NCBI GenBank assembly: GCA_003242525.1
Contig: QGUU01000238.1
Location: 1-5,005 of the forward strand
Direction of reading: 5' to 3'
DNA length: 5,005 nt
Origin: Pseudomonadota bacterium
GTDB lineage: Bacteria > Pseudomonadota > Alphaproteobacteria > Rhizobiales > Rhizobiaceae
Each line of letters starts with the position of its first letter. Within the stretch, counting starts at the first letter, position 1. The translations under genes and the position numbers were made by a program. The notes below the pieces were generated by a model, which did no database searches, was not told the DNA's origin, and was given only the letters and a program-made list of their open reading frames with translations. Shown here one piece after another: positions 1 through 5,005 of this stretch.

Positions 1-2
1 CG

Positions 3-812
3 TGTGGGAGTGTGCCGTGGGCCATTTTTGCCGGGGGGACGGATTTTTTCCCGGCGCTCGGCAACCGTCCCGTCAGGGAAAACATGCCGGACATCAACGG
101 ACTGGATGAGCTCCGGGGCATCACCGCCAGCGCCAGCCATTGGCGCATCGGCGCACGCACCACCTGGACCGACATGGTTCAGGAGGAACTCCCGGCGGCC
201 TTCGATGCGCTGAAGCAGGCGGCGCGGGAGGTTGGTTCGGTGCAGATACAGAATGTTGCCACTGTCGCCGGCAATATCTGCAACGCATCTCCCGCCGCAG
301 ACGGCGTGCCTGCCCTGCTGGTTCTGGGCGCCGAGGTGGAACTGCGCTCCATGGCGGGAACCCGCAGCATGCCGCTGCGCCAATTCATTCTCGGCAATCG
401 CCGGACCGCCCTTCGGCCCGATGAGATGGTGAGCGCCATTCTCGTCCCGCGTGAGCAGACGCTCGGCCGCTCGGCCTTCGTCAAGCTCGGTGCGCGCCGA
501 TACCTCGTAATCTCAATCGCCATGGCTGCTGCCCGCATTGTCGTCGAGGGGCATACAGTGCGGGAGGCTGCGGTGGCGGTCGGCGCCTGCTCGGCCGTCG
601 CCACCCGGCTTTCTGGCGTGGAGGCGGCATTGATCGGGCGCCGCGCCGATGGATCCCTGGCCGAAGCCGTACGGTCGGCACCGATGGAGGAGCTGTCGCC
701 CATCGACGATATGCGCGGCAGCGCCGCCTATCGGCTCGAAGCCGCGCGCGAGATCGTGCGGCGTGCAATATGTGCAGCAGCTGGGACTGACATCGAAAGG
801 TCGGCAGCATGA
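3..812 (+). CDS. FAD-binding subunit of a xanthine dehydrogenase-family molybdenum hydroxylase (5' end cut by window edge)
   Basis: This subunit accepts electrons from the [2Fe-2S] clusters of the hydroxylase and passes them on through FAD. Residues are numbered from the GTG at base 12. The FAD-binding loop AGGTDFFPALGNR lies at 7-19. The second family signature, with core ATVAGNICNASPAAD, lies at 83-97 and is followed by PALLVLGAEVEL. From about residue 155 the sequence matches the C-terminal domain of CO dehydrogenase-type flavoproteins (FVKLGARRYLVISIAMAAA). The GTG at 12 is probably not the real start. The frame is open to base 3, and family members usually have about 25-30 residues before the AGGTD loop, including the first strand and helix of the domain, whereas only six would precede it here. 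The nearest GGGAG is also too close to serve as a ribosome site. The visible 266-269 codons against a usual length near 280-290 suggest that only some 15-20 residues are missing. The stop codon overlaps the start of the next gene (ATGA, 809-812). The family call is firm; the substrate is unknown. Confidence 0.93.
   Translation, partial: CGSVPWAIFAGGTDFFPALGNRPVRENMPDINGLDELRGITASASHWRIGARTTWTDMVQEELPAAFDALKQAAREVGSVQIQNVATVAGNICNASPAADGVPALLVLGAEVELRSMAGTRSMPLRQFILGNRRTALRPDEMVSAILVPREQTLGRSAFVKLGARRYLVISIAMAAARIVVEGHTVREAAVAVGACSAVATRLSGVEAALIGRRADGSLAEAVRSAPMEELSPIDDMRGSAAYRLEAAREIVRRAICAAAGTDIERSAA
795..800 (+). promoter_or_regulatory. Ribosome binding site for the fused hydroxylase subunit
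   Basis: GAAAGG ends eight bases before the ATG at 809, a good Shine-Dalgarno core and spacing. It lies inside the end of the FAD-subunit gene. It supports the ATG at 809 as the start and, with the ATGA overlap, coupled translation of the two subunits. Confidence 0.6.
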
Positions 813-3589
813 GCCTTGAAGCGATCGCGATCGACCTCAATGTGAACGATGCGCCGGTCTCGCTTCGTGTCCCGCCCCTGCGCAGGCTATCCAATGTGCT
901 GCGTGACGAACTCGGGCTGACAGGTACCAAGATCGGCTGCGATGCGGGTGACTGCGGCGCCTGCACGGTCCTGGTGGACGGCGCGCCGGTCTGTGCCTGC
1001 CTGATGCCGGCCGCCAGCGTAGCGGGCAGAACGGTCAGGACGGTCGAAGGCCTGGCCAACGGGCGCCTGTCAGTGCTGCAGGCTGCTTTCCTTGAGCATG
1101 GCGCGGCGCAATGTGGCGCATGCACGCCCGGCCTGCTCATGGCCGCGTCCGCGCTGCTGGACCGCATCACCCAGCCGACGGAAGCCGAAGTGCAGGACGC
1201 GCTGGGCGGTATCCTTTGTCGCTGCACCGGGTACCGCAAGATTGTCGCCGCAGTGGTAAATGCGGGAAAGGCAAGCGCGGCATCCGCGCCACTGTCCGGC
1301 AATGGCCTGATCGAACGCCGCCTGCCGCCTGCAGGCAACGCTGTCGGCGCCTCACCGGTAAGGCTGGACGGCGTTCCAAAGGTAACCGGAGCAGAAAAGT
1401 TCGGGGCGGACTCCTTCCCCGCCGGTGCGCTTGCGGTGCTGGTCGTGCGTTCGCCTCATCATCGCGCGCGCTTTGCCTTTGGCGATCTTGAATCCTGGAG
1501 GAGAAGCCGTCCGGGCGTGGTAGCTGTCTTTACTGCGTCGGACATACCAGGAAGAAACTGCTTCGGGGTTATCGGCCCCTTTGCCGATCAGCCAGCCCTG
1601 GCCGAGCAGCAGGTGCGTTTCCGCGGCGAAGCGGTGGCGCTGGTCGCCTGCCCTCGCGATATGGCCGCGGATCTCGATCTGAGCGATTTTCCGGTCACCT
1701 GGTCCGAACTGCCCACGATGCTGGACCCTGGCGAGGCCGAGGCACCCGGGGCCAGCCTTGTGCACCCTGAGCGGCCCGGCAACCTGCTCGTCGAAGGCTA
1801 TGTCGAGCGCGGCGATCCTGAACGCGCCATTGCCGGCGCCCCGCATGTGGTTTCAGGCGCAATCCAAACCTCCTGGGTCGAGCACGCCTATATCGAGCCG
1901 GAAGCCGGATACGCATCTTGGGATGGCGACACGCTCACAATAGTGGCCTGCACACAGGCGCCCTACATGGACCGCAACGACACCGCGAGCGTTCTCGGCC
2001 TGCCGCCCGAAAAGGTGCGCATAGTGCCGACCGCGACCGGCGGCGGCTTCGGCTCCAAGCTGGACATTTCCGTCCAGCCGCTGATCGGTCTCGTGGCGAT
2101 GAAAACCGGCGTTCCGGCCTGCCTGGCCTACACGCGTGGCGAATCCATGATGTCGACCACCAAGCGCCATCCCGCTTCGATGCGGGCAACCGTCGCCGCC
2201 GACAAGGATGGTTTCATCAACGGGATGATTTTCGAGGGCACTTTCAACACCGGCGCCTATGCAAGTTGGGGCCCGACGGTGGCCAACCGCGTGCCCGTCC
2301 ACGCCAGCGGCCCCTACCGCACGCCGAACTACCGCGCGCGCGGCCGTGCCATCCACACCAACGGGCCGGTCTCTGGCGCCTTTCGGGGCTTTGGTGTGCC
2401 TCAGGCCGCCATATGCCAGGAAACGCTCTACGACGAACTCGCCGGCCGGCTTGGCATGGACCGGCTGGCGTTCCGGCTCAGGAATGCACTTCGTAACGGG
2501 GACGAAACGGTCACCGGCCAGGTGCTGGATAGCGGAGTGGGCATCGTCGAATGCCTTTCCGCGCTCAGGCCCCATTGGGAGCGTGCGCTGGCCGATGCGC
2601 AGGCCTTCAACACCGCGCATGCGGACAGGAGGCGAGGCGTGGGCATTGCCTCCTGCTGGTATGGCTGTGGTAACACCTCGCTGCCCAACCCCTCGACCAT
2701 CAAGCTCGGCCTGTCCCCCCAGGGGGAGGTCGTGCTCCATCAGGGCGCGGTCGACATAGGCCAGGGTTCCAATACGGTAATTGCCCAGATCTGTGCCGAT
2801 GCTCTCGGCCTGCCTCTCGGGCGGTTCCGCCTCAGAACCGCGGATACGGCCGTAACGCCAGATGCCGGAAAGACCTCCGCGTCGCGCCAGACCTTCGTCA
2901 CCGGCAAGGCGGCGGAAAAATCAGCTCGTGCGTTGCGCGAAATGGTGCTGCGCTTTGCCAATGTCTCGGAACGGGCGGAGCTTGCCATCGAAGGAAGCGA
3001 ACTGCTCATGCGCGAAGGCGAGGCCGTCCGCCGCCTCGACCTGTCGTCGCTCCCGGTCGATGCCGACGGGTTGGTCTTTTCGGCGGAAGAGACCTACGAT
3101 CCGCCGACGACTGCGCTGGACGCCAAGGGACAGGGCAAGCCATACGCGGTCTATGGCTATGGCGCGCAGATTGCGGAGCTTGAGGTCGATCTGACGCTCG
3201 GCACCGTCCGGCTGCTGAAGATCACCGCTGCACATGATGTCGGCAAGGCGATCAATCCAATGCTCGCCCAAGGGCAGATCGAGGGCGGCATCGCGCAGGG
3301 CATCGGGCTTGCTCTCATGGAGGAATACATTCCCGGCCGAACCGAGAACCTGCACGATTATCTCATTCCTACCATAGGGGACGTTCCGCCCATCGAGACC
3401 ATACTGGTGGAGGTTCCGGACCCGGAAGGGCCGTTCGGCGCCAAGGGGTTGGGCGAACATGTGCTGATCCCGACCGCGCCTGCCATACTCAACGCGATCC
3501 GCCACGCCACGGGCGTGATGGTGGATAAGGTTCCGGCAACGCCGTCGCGCATACTGGCAGCCATCCGTGAAGCGGGGCGTCGGCCATGA
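809..3589 (+). CDS. Fused [2Fe-2S] and molybdopterin-binding subunit of a xanthine dehydrogenase-family hydroxylase
   Basis: This is the catalytic subunit of a cytoplasmic molybdenum hydroxylase that adds water-derived oxygen to a carbon, probably on an N-heteroaromatic ring. Residues 1-75 are a plant-type ferredoxin domain with cluster ligands C44, C49, C52 and C64. Residues about 80-152 are the helical second [2Fe-2S] domain with C102, C105, C137 and C139 (QCGACTPGLL and CRCTGY). A linker of about 30 residues (152-184) joins these to the large subunit, which opens at RLDGVPKVTGAEKFGAD. Cofactor motifs are Q383 in CTQAP, GGGFGSK at 411-417, GAFRGFG at 523-529 (R526, F528), IGQG at 650-653 and GAKGLGE at 877-883. 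E883 matches the catalytic glutamate, bovine E1261. Bovine R880 is matched by R494, but bovine E802 is matched by L418, so ordinary xanthine oxidation is unlikely. The length fits one small plus one large subunit. FAD is supplied by the upstream gene. The order resembles E. coli YgfM-XdhD. Nicotinate or a related heterocycle is a possible substrate from the next gene; this is inference. Confidence 0.95.
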   Translation: MSLEAIAIDLNVNDAPVSLRVPPLRRLSNVLRDELGLTGTKIGCDAGDCGACTVLVDGAPVCACLMPAASVAGRTVRTVEGLANGRLSVLQAAFLEHGAAQCGACTPGLLMAASALLDRITQPTEAEVQDALGGILCRCTGYRKIVAAVVNAGKASAASAPLSGNGLIERRLPPAGNAVGASPVRLDGVPKVTGAEKFGADSFPAGALAVLVVRSPHHRARFAFGDLESWRRSRPGVVAVFTASDIPGRNCFGVIGPFADQPALAEQQVRFRGEAVALVACPRDMAADLDLSDFPVTWSELPTMLDPGEAEAPGASLVHPERPGNLLVEGYVERGDPERAIAGAPHVVSGAIQTSWVEHAYIEPEAGYASWDGDTLTIVACTQAPYMDRNDTASVLGLPPEKVRIVPTATGGGFGSKLDISVQPLIGLVAMKTGVPACLAYTRGESMMSTTKRHPASMRATVAADKDGFINGMIFEGTFNTGAYASWGPTVANRVPVHASGPYRTPNYRARGRAIHTNGPVSGAFRGFGVPQAAICQETLYDELAGRLGMDRLAFRLRNALRNGDETVTGQVLDSGVGIVECLSALRPHWERALADAQAFNTAHADRRRGVGIASCWYGCGNTSLPNPSTIKLGLSPQGEVVLHQGAVDIGQGSNTVIAQICADALGLPLGRFRLRTADTAVTPDAGKTSASRQTFVTGKAAEKSARALREMVLRFANVSERAELAIEGSELLMREGEAVRRLDLSSLPVDADGLVFSAEETYDPPTTALDAKGQGKPYAVYGYGAQIAELEVDLTLGTVRLLKITAAHDVGKAINPMLAQGQIEGGIAQGIGLALMEEYIPGRTENLHDYLIPTIGDVPPIETILVEVPDPEGPFGAKGLGEHVLIPTAPAILNAIRHATGVMVDKVPATPSRILAAIREAGRRP
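3574..3577 (+). promoter_or_regulatory. Weak ribosome binding site for the reductase-like gene
   Basis: A GGGG run ends eight bases before the ATG at 3586, at the end of the hydroxylase gene. It is a poor Shine-Dalgarno match. Together with the ATGA overlap at 3586-3589 it suggests that translation of the third gene depends mainly on ribosomes finishing the second. Confidence 0.35.
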
Positions 3590-5005
3590 GCGAACTCGCC
3601 GAGCGGTTTGAAACGCATGACCCGGGCGAGAAGAGGATCGCGGAAAAGATACGCTGCGACGCCTGCCCCGTCATGTGCTACATCGCTGAAGGTCGCACCG
3701 GCGCTTGCGATCGCTATGGCAACCGGGACGGGCGCATCGTGCGCATGGATCCGGTGACCATATTGGATCACGCGGCCGAGAGTGGCGCTCCGAGCGTCGC
3801 CTTCGACTGCAAGGAGGATTGGGACGGCCAGTTGCTCAACACCGGTCGCCGGTTCGTTACCGCCATCGGTGCCGGCACCACCTACCCGGACTACAAGCCA
3901 GCGCCCTTCATTGTTTCGCAGGAGGTCGAGGGCGTCGATCTCGTGACCGTGGTGACGGAAGGCATCTTCTCCTATTGCGGCGTCAAGGTGAAGATCGACA
4001 CCGACCGGCATATTGGCGATGAAACGGCGATTGTCCGCTCCGAGGGCGAGGCAATCGGCCATGTCACTACCGGCGAATACGGCTCGCAGATGCTGTCGCT
4101 GGGTGGCGTGCATCATCTTACGGGTGGCTCCAAGGCAGAGGGGCGCGCGACATGCGATGCCTTGCTCAATCTCTGCAACAAGCAGCCGGTTGAGCTCACC
4201 ATAGATGGTGGCGAGACGGTGGTGGTTCAGGCGGGCCAGCCTCCGATCATCGGCGGTAAGGCGGAGCGCCGCATGCGTGTCGGCTGTGGTTCGGCCACCA
4301 TCGGCATGTTCGCCACGCAATGGCGCGGCCTGGTGGATGAGGTGGTGGTGGTGGACGACCACATCACTGGCGTCGTATCCGAGCATCAGGCCGGAAAGGT
4401 GCTGGGCTGGCAGGACACCGGGATAAAGATACTCGGGCGGCGTTCGACTCCTGGCCGCTACTTCAAGGTTTCAGAGCCAGGCCTGGGCTGGGGCGGCACG
4501 ACGATTTCCGATCCGCTTTCAATCCTCGGCGAGTGGAACCCGAAAAAGGGCGCCCGGCCCGGTCTTTCCCTGCTGATGGTTTCCACTACCGGCGAGCAAT
4601 TTTCCTATTACGAACTGGATGAAAATCTGAGGCCGGTTGAAAAGCCTTTCCCCGATCGGCTGCGCAAGTCGGTGGAACTGATCGAGGAAAATTGCGAGCC
4701 GGCGCTATGCACGGTGCTGTTCGTTGCCGGTGCGGGCGGTTCGCTACGCGCCGGGGTGACGGAAAATCCCGTCAACCTGACCCGCTCGGTACAGGGCCTG
4801 AAAACCTATGTCACGGTTGGCGGCGCCCCGGTCTATGTCTGGCCCGGCGGTGGGATCACGCTGATGGTGGATGTCTCGCGGGTGCCGGACGGCGCTTTCG
4901 GCTATGTACCTACGCCGGCGCTTGTGGCGCCCATCGAGTTCACCCTCCGGCGCGACGATTATGTGCGGCTGGGCGGATATGAATCCGAAATCCGCAGCGT
5001 TGAAG
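3586..5005 (+). CDS. 6-hydroxynicotinate reductase-like iron-sulfur protein (3' end cut by window edge)
   Basis: The frame gives 473 codons with no stop before the window ends. The protein resembles 6-hydroxynicotinate reductase (EC 1.3.7.1), which uses reduced ferredoxin to convert 6-hydroxynicotinate to 1,4,5,6-tetrahydro-6-oxonicotinate. An N-terminal cysteine cluster, CDACPVMC with a fourth cysteine in GRTGAC (C24, C27, C31, C41), has C-x2-C-x3-C-x9-C spacing and could hold a [4Fe-4S] cluster. Other conspicuous conserved-looking blocks are LGGVHHLTGGSKAEG (172-186), GCGSATIGMF (233-242), EHQAGKVLGWQDTGIK (266-281) and PGLGWGGTTISDPLS (298-312). I see no signal peptide, membrane segment or obvious NAD(P)-binding Rossmann loop, which agrees with a soluble ferredoxin-dependent enzyme. 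Family members are, from memory, about 490-500 residues, so little seems to be missing. The start at 3586 overlaps the hydroxylase stop and places the cysteine cluster near the N-terminus as expected. Recognition is from memory of the family without a search, and the name may be a loose transfer: the real substrate could be another hydroxylated pyridine or pyrimidine. Confidence 0.8.
   Translation, partial: MSELAERFETHDPGEKRIAEKIRCDACPVMCYIAEGRTGACDRYGNRDGRIVRMDPVTILDHAAESGAPSVAFDCKEDWDGQLLNTGRRFVTAIGAGTTYPDYKPAPFIVSQEVEGVDLVTVVTEGIFSYCGVKVKIDTDRHIGDETAIVRSEGEAIGHVTTGEYGSQMLSLGGVHHLTGGSKAEGRATCDALLNLCNKQPVELTIDGGETVVVQAGQPPIIGGKAERRMRVGCGSATIGMFATQWRGLVDEVVVVDDHITGVVSEHQAGKVLGWQDTGIKILGRRSTPGRYFKVSEPGLGWGGTTISDPLSILGEWNPKKGARPGLSLLMVSTTGEQFSYYELDENLRPVEKPFPDRLRKSVELIEENCEPALCTVLFVAGAGGSLRAGVTENPVNLTRSVQGLKTYVTVGGAPVYVWPGGGITLMVDVSRVPDGAFGYVPTPALVAPIEFTLRRDDYVRLGGYESEIRSVE

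Noticed and set aside
12..14. GTG as the true start of the FAD subunit
   Set aside because: It would leave only six residues before the AGGTD loop and has no properly spaced ribosome site. The frame stays open to the left edge, so the gene most likely begins outside the window.
481..1338. Minus-strand open frame of 285 codons
   Set aside because: It runs opposite the FAD-subunit end and both [2Fe-2S] domains. The translation is rich in arginine, alanine and proline with no motif, typical of a shadow frame.
1853..2740. Minus-strand open frame of 295 codons
   Set aside because: It is opposite the Mo-binding domain, including the GGGFGSK and AFRGFG motifs. No family resemblance is visible, so it is an antisense shadow.
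4341..4354. Short GTG tandem repeat
   Set aside because: It is four in-frame valine codons (V253-V256) in a hydrophobic strand of the reductase-like protein. It is too short to count as a functional repeat.
3358..4386. Minus-strand open frame of 342 codons
   Set aside because: It lies opposite the end of the hydroxylase gene and most of the reductase-like gene, both with clear family motifs. Its translation shows no recognisable domain, and long antisense frames are common in GC-rich coding DNA.

Overview
The window is protein-coding on the + strand from edge to edge. It looks like an internal piece of one catabolic operon from a GC-rich alphaproteobacterium, most likely of the rhizobial order (Hyphomicrobiales). 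That placement is inferred from base composition, codon use and the look of the proteins. No 16S gene or other marker is present to confirm it.

Layout: (1) bases 3-812 hold the 3' part of an FAD-binding subunit of a xanthine dehydrogenase-family molybdenum hydroxylase, cut off by the left edge. (2) Bases 809-3589 hold a complete 926-residue subunit in which the small [2Fe-2S] protein is fused to the large molybdenum cofactor-binding protein. (3) Bases 3586 to the right edge hold 473 codons of a 6-hydroxynicotinate reductase-like iron-sulfur protein that has no stop codon in the window and is probably nearly complete. Both junctions are four-base ATGA overlaps, so the three genes are very likely co-transcribed and translationally coupled. 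There is no intergenic space, and I see no promoter, terminator, RNA gene, mobile element or CRISPR array.

Working model (inference): genes 1 and 2 form one enzyme that hydroxylates an electron-poor carbon of an N-heteroaromatic ring. Electrons would pass from the molybdenum centre through two [2Fe-2S] clusters to FAD. The third gene product would then reduce the hydroxylated ring with low-potential electrons, making it ready for hydrolytic opening. This is the logic of nicotinate breakdown in Eubacterium barkeri (nicotinate to 6-hydroxynicotinate to 1,4,5,6-tetrahydro-6-oxonicotinate). The true substrate cannot be read from the window. Nicotinate is one candidate, but the active-site residues only show that the hydroxylase is unlikely to be an ordinary xanthine dehydrogenase. 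The subunit architecture resembles the E. coli ygfM-xdhD-ygfK locus more than the four-subunit E. barkeri nicotinate dehydrogenase.
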